Shown: positions 24,193-32,810 of the stretch, in pieces
Position numbering within the stretch: the first letter of the stretch is position 1
How the letters are laid out: every line of letters begins with the position of its first letter
Source of the DNA: Saccharopolyspora gloriosae
GTDB lineage: Bacteria; Actinomycetota; Actinomycetes; Mycobacteriales; Pseudonocardiaceae
Assembly: GCF_014203325.1 (NCBI RefSeq)
Contig: NZ_JACHIV010000001.1
Location: forward strand, 2,171,501-2,235,500
Length of the DNA stretch: 64,000 nt
Direction: 5' to 3'
Translations under genes and position numbers: made by a program
The notes under the pieces: model-generated
Told to the model about the DNA's origin: nothing
What the model saw: only the letters and a program-made list of their open reading frames with translations
Databases searched by the model: none

Positions 24193-25553
24193 AGGTGATC
24201 CCCGTGCTGGCCGCGGCCGCGGTGCTGACCGCGCCGCGCTGGTTGCCGCGGCGCGTGGTGGCGCTGCGCGGCAAGGTCTTCGAACTCGTCAACGGCGACA
24301 ACGCGATCACCTTGCCCGACGAGCGGTTCGGGCCCGAGAAGTTCCGCGAGATCTACTCGCACCCCAACGCGGGCGGGCGCAGCGAAGGCGCCGGGCTCTC
24401 CGACCTGTTCTGGTACTGGCTCTCGCCCGGCCCCGAAGTGCACCAGGAGCACCTCGAGGCGGGCCCGCGCTACGACGACGTCGCCCGCACCACCCAGCGC
24501 TTCCTCGCCGGGAGCAGCGCATCGCTGGCGGCGACCGCCGCCCGGTGCGCGGCGGCGGTGCTCGACGAGCAGGTCCGGCGGGACGTGACCGCCGTGCGGC
24601 TGCGGGACCTGATGATGCCGATCTGGGCCGAGTTCAACTACGAGCTCGTCTTCGGCGAACCCTGCCCGCGGCCCGCGCGGGACCTCATCGTCGGCAACGC
24701 CACCGACGTCGTCGACGCGCTCAAGTGCACCGGCCTGCGCCACCCCGGACGCCGCGCCCGGCTCACCCGCTACCTGCGGGCCCGCGTCGAAGCCGGGGAC
24801 GTGGTGCACGAGCTGCCGTCCACTCTGGACACCACCGAGCAGGTGCACTACCTGCAGGGCACGTTCTTCAACACCTCGGTCGTGCAGCTCTCGGAAGCGA
24901 TGGCGCACCTGCTGCTGGTGCTCGCCCAGCACCACGACGTGCAGCGCCGGCTCGCGGCTAACCCGTCCGACGAGCGCTACTTCTCCCACGTCCTCGACGA
25001 GACGCTGCGGGTGTTCCCGCTGTTCGGGATCGCGCACCGCATCACCACCGGCGACATCGACGTGGACGAGCGCACCACGCTGCCGCGCGGATCGGTGCTG
25101 TGCTTCAGCTATCCCGAGTACCACGCGAGCGGCCACCAGGACCCGGAGGTGTTCGACCCGTCCCGCTGGGCGGAGCTCTCCGCCAAGGACGTGCCGCACA
25201 TCCCGTTCGGCATCGCCGCGAACCGGCCCTGCCCGGCGTGGCGGTTGTCGCCGCTGGTGATGCGCGCGGTGGCGGGGGAGGTGCTGCGCCGGTTCCGGCT
25301 CGACTCCAGCGTGCGCCACACCCGGTCGCTGCCCTCGCGCGGGCCGTGCCTGCTGGTGCGCAGGGGAGCGCCGGAGCGGGCGACCGCGGCGGTGCTCGGC
25401 TTCCTGCGCGTGCGCGACCGGTGGGAGGACGTCGAGCGCAGCCTGCGACAGCTGGTGCTGGGAACCTGGATGGTGCTCGACGCCCGCAGCCAACGCCTCG
25501 CCGGTCGCTACTTCGAGCCGCCTCCGGGGTGTCCCGCGCATCGGCCTGCGTAG
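24189..25553 (+). CDS. cytochrome P450 with atypical heme loop
   Basis: 454 residues from GTG 24189 (GTGA overlap). The helix K motif is ETLR (271-274). The PERF-like region is DPSRW. The heme loop reads PFGIAANRPCPAWRL with Cys348. This departs from the usual F-G-x-G-x-H/R-x-C: one residue is inserted, the second Gly is Ala and the Gly after Cys-x is Ala. The I-helix segment YLQGTFFNTSVVQ also lacks the usual A/G-G-x-D/E-T. The N-terminus has a hydrophobic stretch. About 60 residues extend beyond the normal end, and the last codons plus TAG are supplied by repeat copy C. It is probably a heme protein, but not necessarily a standard monooxygenase. Confidence 0.75.
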   Translation: MKVIPVLAAAAVLTAPRWLPRRVVALRGKVFELVNGDNAITLPDERFGPEKFREIYSHPNAGGRSEGAGLSDLFWYWLSPGPEVHQEHLEAGPRYDDVARTTQRFLAGSSASLAATAARCAAAVLDEQVRRDVTAVRLRDLMMPIWAEFNYELVFGEPCPRPARDLIVGNATDVVDALKCTGLRHPGRRARLTRYLRARVEAGDVVHELPSTLDTTEQVHYLQGTFFNTSVVQLSEAMAHLLLVLAQHHDVQRRLAANPSDERYFSHVLDETLRVFPLFGIAHRITTGDIDVDERTTLPRGSVLCFSYPEYHASGHQDPEVFDPSRWAELSAKDVPHIPFGIAANRPCPAWRLSPLVMRAVAGEVLRRFRLDSSVRHTRSLPSRGPCLLVRRGAPERATAAVLGFLRVRDRWEDVERSLRQLVLGTWMVLDARSQRLAGRYFEPPPGCPAHRPA

Positions 25554-25726
25554 GGGTTGGGTGGCGGAACCTCAGCGTTCTTCTCGCTGCGGGATCTTTT
25601 TCCCAAGTGGCTCCGCCACGAGGGAAAAAGCTGTCCTCGCGAGAAGAACGCTGAGAACCCGCGGGTGGTCGGCTTGCTCTAGCTGGTCGCTGCTCAGCGG
25701 CTTCGCTCGCTGACAAGACAAGGACC
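25546..25726 (+). repeat. structured 180-bp repeat, copy C
   Basis: Sense plus. It begins CTGCGTAG, whose TAG is the P450 stop codon. The outer stem CTCAGCGTTCTTCTCG pairs with CGAGAAGAACGCTGAG, so both arms have changed together relative to copies D and E. The inner hairpin is CTTTTTCCC...GGGAAAAAG, and the 3' hairpin is CTCAGCGGCTTCG...CGCTGAC. The remainder to 25851 is the antiporter's 5' region. Confidence 0.9.
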
Positions 25727-25851
25727 AAGGACGGTGCCCACCTGGAACGGGTGGGGATGTTGGCGGTCTTCGACGTTTTGAAATTCCTGTAGCAGCACGG
25801 AATCGCCGGTCGGCGCGCGTCGGCGCGCCCCTCTCCTGCGGAGGAAGCACC

Positions 25852-27096
25852 TTGTCCCCTACTGAACTCGCGCCGGCGTTCTTCTTGGCTGCGATCGTCA
25901 TCCTGGTCAGCTGCCGGTTGGTCGGACGTCTGCTGCGGGCCTTCGGGCAGCCTCCGGTGGTGGGGGAGATGGTGGCGGGGGTGGTGCTCGGCCCGTCCCT
26001 GCTCGGCTGGATCGCGCCCGCCGTGGAGCAGGCCGTGTTCCCGGACGCGTTGCGGCCGGTGCTGTACGTGGTGGGGCAGATCGGGCTGGTCGTGTTCATG
26101 TTCCAAGCGGGCTACGAGTTCCGCGTGGACCGGTTGCGCCAGGTCGCGCGGCCCGCGTCGCTGGTGTCGGTGGCCGGGGTGATCACCCCGCTGGTGCTGG
26201 GGATCGCGCTGACCTGGATCGCCGCCGACACCGCGGGCATGTTCCCGCCGGGAGTGCCGCTGCTGGTCTCGGCGCTGTTCGTGGGCGTCACGCTGGCGAT
26301 CACCGCGTTCCCGATGCTGGCCCGGATCATCACCGAGCGCGGCCTGTCCGGCACCCGGTTCGGATCGCTGTCGCTGGCGTGCGGCGCGTTGGACGACGCG
26401 GTCGCGTGGGTGCTGCTGGCCGGGGTGCTGAGCATCAGCGCCGCCAGCATCGGCCCGTTCGCGGTCGCCGCGGGCGGCAGCGCGGTGTTCGTCGTGGTGC
26501 TCGTCGCGATCGTCCGCGCCGGAGACCGGGCCGACCGCGCGGTGCGGCGGCTCAACCCGGAGCACTTGCTGATGGCGGTGGTCGTGGTGCTGTTCCTGGC
26601 GGCCTGGTACACGGACAAGATCGGGCTCTACGCCGTGTTCGGCGCGTTCAGCCTCGGAGTGGTGCTGCCGCGCTCGGCGGCCGTCGACGGCGCGGTGCAC
26701 GCGATGAAGCCGGTGAGCACGCTGTTCCTGCCGCTGTTCTTCACCTATTCGGGGCTGAACACGAACATGGCGCTGCTGCTGGATCCGGGGCTGCTGCTGT
26801 TCACGGCGGGCGCGGTGCTCGTGGCGATCGTGGGCAAGCTCGGTGCCTGCTGGGCCGCCGCGCGGCTGGCGGGGGAGCCGAGCTCGGTCGCCCTCCGCGT
26901 CGGCGCGCTGATGAACGCGCGCGGGCTGATGCAGCTCATCGCGATCAACGTGGGGCTCGCGGCGGGCATCGTGACGCCGCAGCTGTTCAGCGTGCTCGTG
27001 GTCGTCGCCCTGGTCACGACGATCATGGCGACGCCGCTGCTCACCTTGTTCGACCGCCTGGAGCGCAAGCGGACGCGGGAACCCGCGTCGGTCTGA
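25852..27096 (+). CDS. CPA2 family cation/proton antiporter
   Basis: 414 residues with about 12 membrane spans and no C-terminal RCK domain. TTG at 25852 is the start, with GCGGAGGAAGC before it and no better codon nearby. Family features: GRLLRAFGQPPVVGEMVAG (about 23-41), VLGPSLLGW, and the transport-site region LACGALDDAVAWVLLAG (about 177-193) with paired Asp residues as in CPA2 antiporters. It should exchange Na+ or K+ for protons at the cell membrane. Downstream genes start after 129 nt and are likely separate. Confidence 0.9.
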   Translation: MSPTELAPAFFLAAIVILVSCRLVGRLLRAFGQPPVVGEMVAGVVLGPSLLGWIAPAVEQAVFPDALRPVLYVVGQIGLVVFMFQAGYEFRVDRLRQVARPASLVSVAGVITPLVLGIALTWIAADTAGMFPPGVPLLVSALFVGVTLAITAFPMLARIITERGLSGTRFGSLSLACGALDDAVAWVLLAGVLSISAASIGPFAVAAGGSAVFVVVLVAIVRAGDRADRAVRRLNPEHLLMAVVVVLFLAAWYTDKIGLYAVFGAFSLGVVLPRSAAVDGAVHAMKPVSTLFLPLFFTYSGLNTNMALLLDPGLLLFTAGAVLVAIVGKLGACWAAARLAGEPSSVALRVGALMNARGLMQLIAINVGLAAGIVTPQLFSVLVVVALVTTIMATPLLTLFDRLERKRTREPASV

Positions 27097-27225
27097 GGCC
27101 GCGCCGCAGTGCCACCACCTGCGCGTTCCCGCGATGTGGATCTTGAAGTGCCGAGCGCCGATTCCCCCTATGCTCGGCTGCGCGGTGCCGCTTCCGGGCA
27201 CTGTGGAAGGTGAGGGGATTCTCCG

Positions 27226-28704
27226 ATGCGGCATGCGCTCAGGTGCGCGGTGCTGTTCCTGCTGATGGTGGTGGCCCTGCCCGCGCTCGCGAGCGCGGCC
27301 TCGGCGCAGGAGCCCGAACGGCCCGTGGTCCGGGTCGGCACCGAAGGGACCTATCCGCCCTTCTCGTTCCACGATCCGGGGACGCAGGAACTCACCGGCT
27401 ACGACATCGACGTGATCAAGGCGGTCGCCGACAAGGCCGGGTGGGACCTCGAATTCGTCGAGACCCAGTGGGACGCGATCTTCCCCGCGCTCGACGCCGG
27501 GCGGATCGACGTCATCGCCAACCAGGTCTCCGTCAACGAGGAACGCGCCGCCAAGTACGACCTGTCCGAGCCGTACACGTACTCGCGCGGCGTGATCATC
27601 CGCCGCACCGGCGACGAGGGCATCAAGACGCTCGAAGACCTCCGCGGCAAGACGACCGCGCAGTCGAGCACCAGCAACTGGGCCCAGGTCGCCAAGGACG
27701 CGGGCGCGAACGTCGAAGCCGTCGAGGGCTTCGCGCAGGCGGCGGCGCTGCTCACCCAGGGTCGGGTCGACGCGATCGTCAACGACAACATCGCCGTGCT
27801 CGACTACCTGGCCAGCACCGGTTCCACCGACGTGGAGATCGCGGGCAACGCCGGTGCCGAGACCAGCGAGCAGGTCCTCACCTTCCGCAAGACCGATCAG
27901 GCCCTGCTCGACCAGGGGAACCGGGCGATCGCCGAGCTCAAGGCCGACGGGACGCTCAAGAGCATCTCGGAGAAGTACTTCAAGGCCGACGTCTCGGTGC
28001 CCGACGGTGGTGAGGCCGACCTGTCCGAGGGGCGCGGTCACCGCAGCACCTGGGACGTGCTGCGCAGCACGGCGTGGCCGATGTTCGTCGGCCTCGTCCA
28101 GGTGACGATCCCGCTCACAGTGCTGAGCTTCGCGATCGGGCTCTCGCTCGCGCTGCTCGTGGCCCTCGCGCGGATCTCGCCGTACAAGGTCCTGTCCGGA
28201 CTGGCCCGCGCGTTCATCTCGATCATCCGCGGCACCCCGCTGCTGCTGCAACTGTTCATCGTCTTCTACGGGCTGCCGCAGCTCGGGGTGAAGTTCCCGC
28301 CGTTCACCGCCGCCGTGATCGCGTTCAGCCTCAACGTCGCCGGGTACGCGGCGGAGGTCGTGCGCTCGGCGATCCTCGCGGTGCCGAAGGGGCAGTTCGA
28401 GGCGGCGGCCACGATCGGGCTCGACTACCGGCAGACGCTGCGCCGGATCATCCTGCCGCAGGCGACGCGGACGGCGGTGCCACCGCTGTCGAACACGTTG
28501 CTGTCACTGCTGAAGGACACCTCGCTCGGATCGGTGGTGCTGCTGACGGAACTGTTCCGGCAGTCCCAGCTCGCCGCCGCCGAGAGCAACGAGTTCCTCG
28601 CCCTGTACGCCTTCGCCGGGCTGTACTACTGGGTGATCTGCGTGGCGCTCTCCGCCGGGCAGAAACGACTGGAAACCCGACTGGACAGGTACGTGGCCCG
28701 ATGA
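27226..28704 (+). CDS. amino-acid ABC transporter, fused substrate-binding protein and permease
   Basis: 492 residues. Signal peptide at 1-27 (VALPALASAASAQ). Residues about 33-260 are a family 3 solute-binding domain (VRVGTEGTYPPFSFHDP, GYDIDVIKAVADKAGW, PALDAGRIDVIANQVS). Residues about 275-490 form an HisM/GlnP permease (IIRGTPLLLQLFIVFYGLPQ, then EVVRSAILAVPKGQFEAA and LPQATRTAVPPLSN). The fusion is the GlnP-type arrangement known in Gram-positives. It overlaps the ATPase gene by 4 nt. Likely substrate is a polar amino acid or cystine; the sequence does not decide. Confidence 0.92.
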   Translation: MRHALRCAVLFLLMVVALPALASAASAQEPERPVVRVGTEGTYPPFSFHDPGTQELTGYDIDVIKAVADKAGWDLEFVETQWDAIFPALDAGRIDVIANQVSVNEERAAKYDLSEPYTYSRGVIIRRTGDEGIKTLEDLRGKTTAQSSTSNWAQVAKDAGANVEAVEGFAQAAALLTQGRVDAIVNDNIAVLDYLASTGSTDVEIAGNAGAETSEQVLTFRKTDQALLDQGNRAIAELKADGTLKSISEKYFKADVSVPDGGEADLSEGRGHRSTWDVLRSTAWPMFVGLVQVTIPLTVLSFAIGLSLALLVALARISPYKVLSGLARAFISIIRGTPLLLQLFIVFYGLPQLGVKFPPFTAAVIAFSLNVAGYAAEVVRSAILAVPKGQFEAAATIGLDYRQTLRRIILPQATRTAVPPLSNTLLSLLKDTSLGSVVLLTELFRQSQLAAAESNEFLALYAFAGLYYWVICVALSAGQKRLETRLDRYVAR

Positions 28705-29492
28705 CCGACACCACAGCGCAGCCCGCCGAGCCCGCCCGCGTCCGGGTGCACGGCCTGGAGAAGTCCTTCGGCGACCAGCACGTCCTGCGCGGCATCGACT
28801 TCGAGGCGCGGCGGGGGACTTCGACGGTCCTGCTGGGACCGTCGGGCTCGGGCAAGACGACCGTGCTGCGTTCGCTCAACGTCCTGGAGACGCCCGAGGC
28901 CGGAGTCATCGGCATCGACGACGTCGAGATCGACTTCGCCCGGCTGCCCGCCGGCAAGGCCGGTCGCAAGGAGAGCGCGCGGTTGCGGGCGCAGAGCGGC
29001 ATGGTCTTCCAGGCCCACAACCTCTTCCCGCACCGCACGGTCCTGGAGAACGTCGTCGAGGGTCCCGTCGTGGCGCAGCGGCGCCCGCGGGAGGAGGCCG
29101 TCGCCGACGCCCGGACGCTGCTCGATCAGGTGGGGCTCGGCGACCGCGCCGACGCCTACCCGTTCCAGCTCTCCGGCGGGCAGCAGCAGCGCGTCGGCAT
29201 CGCGCGGGCCCTGGCGTTGAAGCCGCGGGCGGTGCTGTTCGACGAGCCGACCTCCGCGCTGGACCCGGAACTGGTGGGCGAAGTGCTCGCGGTGATCAAG
29301 GACCTCGCCGCCGAGGGCTGGACGATGGTGATCGTCACCCACGAGATCCGCTTCGCCCAGCAGGTCGCCGACCAGGTCCTGTTCCTCGACGGCGGCGTCA
29401 TCGTCGAGCAGGGCACCAGCGCCCAGGTGATCGGCGACCCGCAGCAGGACCGGACCCGCCGCTTCCTCAGCCGCATCCGCGACCACGGCTGA
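28701..29492 (+). CDS. amino-acid ABC transporter ATP-binding protein
   Basis: 263 residues from ATG 28701 (ATGA overlap). Walker A GPSGSGKTTVLRSLN (about 44), Q-loop FQAHNLFPHRTVLENV, signature LSGGQQQRVGIARALAL (about 157), Walker B AVLFDEPTSALDPE and switch His VTHEIRF place it in the GlnQ/HisP family of polar amino-acid importers. Together with the fused binding protein/permease it makes a complete two-gene importer. It is convergent with the LysR gene. Confidence 0.94.
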   Translation: MTDTTAQPAEPARVRVHGLEKSFGDQHVLRGIDFEARRGTSTVLLGPSGSGKTTVLRSLNVLETPEAGVIGIDDVEIDFARLPAGKAGRKESARLRAQSGMVFQAHNLFPHRTVLENVVEGPVVAQRRPREEAVADARTLLDQVGLGDRADAYPFQLSGGQQQRVGIARALALKPRAVLFDEPTSALDPELVGEVLAVIKDLAAEGWTMVIVTHEIRFAQQVADQVLFLDGGVIVEQGTSAQVIGDPQQDRTRRFLSRIRDHG

Positions 29493-29504
29493 GCGGTCCC
29501 GCGG

Positions 29505-30407
29505 TCAGCGCGCGGCGAGTTCGTCGTGGACGGCTCGGGCGAAGGCGTCGGCGGCGGGGGAGCGGTCGGCGGCGGTGAGCAGCATCGTCTCCCGGCGCCG
29601 CACGAACTCGGGGTCGTGGACCCGCACCCAGGTGACGCCGCGCGGCGCGGCGTCGGCGGCCATGCCGGGCAGCAGCGAGATGCCGAGCCCGGCGGCCACC
29701 ATGCCCAGCCGGGTCTGCCAGCTCGCGGACCGGTGCGCGATCTCCGGTGCGGCCAGCGTCGGCCAGGCGCCGAACTGCGGCTCGTCCGCTCCGCCCGAGC
29801 CGACGATCCACGCTTGCCCCGCGAGTTCGGCGACGTCGACCTGCTCGCGGGCGGCGAACGGGTGCTCGTCGCTCACCGCGATGCCGAGACCCGGCCCCGG
29901 CCCGAGCGGTTCGGCGTGCAACCCGTCCACGTCGTAGTCGGGCAGCCCGTCGCCGACGGCGATCACCGCGACCTCGATCCGCCGCGCCCGCAGCCTGCGC
30001 ACTTGCGCGGGACTGCCGGACTCCCGCAGGTCCACCACCAGCGCGGGGTGCGCGGTGCGCAGCCGGGCGATCGCGCGGGGCACGAGCACGGCTGCGGCGG
30101 TCGGGTAGGAGCCGACGACGAGCCTGCCCGCGAGCCGGTCCCGCAGCCCCGCGATCTCCAGGTCGGCGGCCTCCAGGTGGGCCACGACCCGCCGGGCGTG
30201 GCGCAGCAGCACCTCGCCCGCCGCGGTGGGCCGGACTCCCCGCGCGTGCCGGGCGAACAGCGCTGCACCGGCCGCGTGCTCGGCCGCGCCGACCTGGCGG
30301 GAGATCGCGGACTGCGTGTAGCCCAGCGCCTCGGCCGCGGCGGTGAAGCTGCCGCACCGGGCCACTTCGACGACGACGCGCAGCGAGGTGAGGGTCAGTT
30401 CCGGCAT
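29505..30407 (-). CDS. LysR family transcriptional regulator
   Basis: 300 residues. The N-terminal winged helix is typical: LTLTSLRVVVEVARCGSFTA, then ALGYTQSAISRQVGAAE and GVRPTAAGEVLLRHARRVV. The C-terminal periplasmic-binding-like effector domain starts near 90 (RLVVGSYPTAAAVLVPRA). The start is ATG 30407. It lies 20 nt after the SDR gene on the same strand and may control that gene or the CitMHS transporter upstream. Confidence 0.9.
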   Translation of the reverse strand: MPELTLTSLRVVVEVARCGSFTAAAEALGYTQSAISRQVGAAEHAAGAALFARHARGVRPTAAGEVLLRHARRVVAHLEAADLEIAGLRDRLAGRLVVGSYPTAAAVLVPRAIARLRTAHPALVVDLRESGSPAQVRRLRARRIEVAVIAVGDGLPDYDVDGLHAEPLGPGPGLGIAVSDEHPFAAREQVDVAELAGQAWIVGSGGADEPQFGAWPTLAAPEIAHRSASWQTRLGMVAAGLGISLLPGMAADAAPRGVTWVRVHDPEFVRRRETMLLTAADRSPAADAFARAVHDELAAR

Positions 30408-30427
30408 CGTCCGAGTATGCGCACTGC

Positions 30428-31252
30428 TCAGGCGGGCGCGTGCTCGGCGTCGGCCGCGTAGGCGATGTCGCGCTGCGCCTCCCACGCGGTGAGCCGTCCC
30501 CGGGCCGCGTCGGTGACGGCCTCGTAGGCGTCGGAGTTCAGCAGCAGCCGCAGCGGGGGCTCGGGGGAGGTGGCGGCTTCGACGATCGAGCGCGCGACAC
30601 CGCTTTGGCTGCCCACCATCTCCTCGACCACCGGCGCGGGCTGGTCGGCGGGGCCGCCGCGGTAGGGCTCGCTGACCGGGATCCGGTCGGCCGCCTCGTA
30701 GAAGCTCGTCCGCACCCGGCCGGGTTCCACGAGCACGGTCCGGATGCCGAACGGTTCGACCTCCTTCGCGAGCGCCTCGAAGTAGCCCTCCACACCCCAC
30801 TTCGTCGCGTGGTAGATGGCGAATCCGGGGAAGGTGATGTGCCCGCCCATGCTGGACAGCTGCACGAACACCCCGCCGCCCTGCTCCCGCAGCCGCGGCA
30901 CGGCCCGGCGGGCGAGCTGGATCGAGCCGGTCAGGTTGGTCTCGATCACGCCCCGCACCTGCTCGTCGGAGAGGTCCTCGGCGGCGCCGAAGACGCCGAG
31001 CCCGGCGTTGGACACGAGGACGTCGATGTGCCCGAGCTCGGTGAACGCCGCCGCGAGCACCTGCTCGATCTGCTCGGTGTCGGTGACGTCCAGCGCCCGC
31101 CGCCACAACCGGTCGCCGTGCCGCCAGGCGAGGTCGTCGAGCTGTTCGGGCCGCCGCAGCGTGGCGGCGACCCGGTCGCCCCGGTCCAGCGCCTGTTCGG
31201 TGAGTTCCCGGCCGAGGCCGCGCGATGCTCCGGTGATGAACCACGTGGTCAT
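30428..31252 (-). CDS. short-chain dehydrogenase/reductase
   Basis: 274 residues. Classical SDR: cofactor motif TGASRGLG (7-14), structural NAG in SNAGLG (81-86), catalytic Ser in QLSSMGG (about 131-137) and YHATK (148-152). Cofactor preference appears NADP-like because Arg10 follows the first glycines. Start is ATG 31252, with GGGAAGAGGCAACAGC before it. Neighbours are a LysR regulator and a CitMHS-type carboxylate transporter. The substrate is not evident. Confidence 0.9.
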   Translation of the reverse strand: MTTWFITGASRGLGRELTEQALDRGDRVAATLRRPEQLDDLAWRHGDRLWRRALDVTDTEQIEQVLAAAFTELGHIDVLVSNAGLGVFGAAEDLSDEQVRGVIETNLTGSIQLARRAVPRLREQGGGVFVQLSSMGGHITFPGFAIYHATKWGVEGYFEALAKEVEPFGIRTVLVEPGRVRTSFYEAADRIPVSEPYRGGPADQPAPVVEEMVGSQSGVARSIVEAATSPEPPLRLLLNSDAYEAVTDAARGRLTAWEAQRDIAYAADAEHAPA

Positions 31253-31359
31253 GCTGTTGCCTCTTCCCGCTCGTCGTTGGTTCACCGTCCACGGTGCTCG
31301 GACGAGGCCATGCGGACAAGCGAGGGTTCCGCACCGGAGCCATGCGCATTCGGCATGGC

Positions 31360-32652
31360 TCACGCGACGCTGATCGCTCCGGTGAGCACGGCGAAGGCGA
31401 TGTAGGCGAGCGAGGCCAGCAGCACCCAGAGCACGGCGAAGCGCTGGAAGTCGCCGAGGTCGCGCTTGATCAGCCCGAGCAGCACCCACAGCGGCGCGGA
31501 GGCCGGGCCGATGGAGTGCATCATCTGGCCGATGGCGCCGGCTCGTGCGATCTCGACGGGCGCGATGCCGTAGTGCCCGGCGGATTCGGCGAGCACCGGC
31601 AGCACGCCGAAGAAATAGGCGTCGTTGGACATGAAGAAGCTCAGCGGCAGGCCGATCACGGCGGTGAACAGCGGGATGAGGTTGCCGAGGGAGTCGGGCA
31701 CGACCGCCAGCAGCGCGTCGGCCATCGCCTCGGTCATGCCGGTGTCGGTCATGATGCCGGTGAAGATCCCGGCGCCGAGGACCAGCATGACGACCGGGAC
31801 GGCGTTGCCCGCGTGCTTCTTGATGACCTCGCCCTGGTCGGCCAGGCGCGGGTGGTTGACCAGCAGCGCGATCACGAACGCGAGCATGAACAGGTTCACC
31901 GGCTCGGCGACCCCGGCGACCAGCAGCACCAGCAGCAGCACCGTCAGGCCCGCGTTGAACCAGGTGCGCCAGGTGCGGTCCGCGTCGCCGCGGTCCTGCG
32001 CGGCGATCTCGGCGGCGAACTCGTCGATGACGGACCGGTCGATGCGCTTGCGCTGGTCGCGGCCCAGCATCCAGGCGATGGCGACGATCGTCAGCGAGGT
32101 GAGCACCATCGGGCCGATCATGTGCACGAAGTAGTCGGTGGAATCCAGGTGCAGCACGCTGATCCCGCGGGTGGCGGCGCCGCCCCACGGAGTCGTGCCG
32201 GAGATGGTGCCCAGCGCCATGGTGGCGATCGTGGCGATGACGAGCGGGTTGATGCCGAGGCGCCGGTAGATCGGTAAGAACGCCGAGCAGATGATCATGT
32301 AGCTGGTGGTGCCGTCCCCGTCGAGCGCGACCAGCAGCGCGAGGACGGCGGTACCGACGCAGATGCGGACCGGATCGCCCTTCGAGACCCGGATGATCAT
32401 GCGGGAGATCGGGTCGAACAGCCGGGCGTCCATCATGACGCCGAAGTAGAGCACCGCGAACAGCAGCAGGATCGCGGTCGGAGCGACGATCTCCAGCCCG
32501 TTGAGCATCATCTCGTCGAGGTCGCCGCCGAACCCGGCGGCCACGCCGAAGAACACGGGCGTCGCCATGATCGCCACGAAAGCGGTCGCATATCTGCGCA
32601 TCACCAGCGCCATGAAGACGCCGAGCGTCCCGAATCCCAGAACGGCGAGCAT
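31360..32652 (-). CDS. CitMHS family citrate/dicarboxylate transporter
   Basis: 430 residues with about 12 spans. CitMHS/IT-superfamily features include LDGDGTTSYMIICSAFLPIY (about 108-127), GTISGTTPWGGAATRG (about 147-162) and LPLSFFMSNDAYFFGVLPVL (about 333-352). Characterised members import metal-citrate complexes with protons. Downstream context (isopropylmalate-dehydrogenase-like enzyme, racemase-like protein, GntR regulator) suggests import of a hydroxylated di- or tricarboxylate. The 32653-32810 gap shows nothing beyond a probable promoter. Confidence 0.88.
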   Translation of the reverse strand: MLAVLGFGTLGVFMALVMRRYATAFVAIMATPVFFGVAAGFGGDLDEMMLNGLEIVAPTAILLLFAVLYFGVMMDARLFDPISRMIIRVSKGDPVRICVGTAVLALLVALDGDGTTSYMIICSAFLPIYRRLGINPLVIATIATMALGTISGTTPWGGAATRGISVLHLDSTDYFVHMIGPMVLTSLTIVAIAWMLGRDQRKRIDRSVIDEFAAEIAAQDRGDADRTWRTWFNAGLTVLLLVLLVAGVAEPVNLFMLAFVIALLVNHPRLADQGEVIKKHAGNAVPVVMLVLGAGIFTGIMTDTGMTEAMADALLAVVPDSLGNLIPLFTAVIGLPLSFFMSNDAYFFGVLPVLAESAGHYGIAPVEIARAGAIGQMMHSIGPASAPLWVLLGLIKRDLGDFQRFAVLWVLLASLAYIAFAVLTGAISVA

Positions 32653-32810
32653 CGTTGCTCCTCAGAGGTGTGAGCTGTGTTGTGCGCGGGTGGAACCTCG
32701 GCCGCCCCCGCGTCACGAGGACCCGCGGCGGTGCCGGTGGCCGCCGCCGCGTCGGCAGGACGGCACACCGGTCACCGTCGGAGTGCGGTGGAATCGGCCG
32801 GGTGCGCGGG

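Noticed and set aside
25105-28251. Minus-strand frame of over 1000 codons
   Set aside because: It crosses three real plus-strand genes and repeat copy C with no recognisable domain. It is an effect of high GC.
30428-32716. A single long SDR-transporter fusion protein
   Set aside because: The continuous frame upstream of 31252 is the antisense-like alternate frame of the CitMHS gene; the SDR has its own start and ribosome site.
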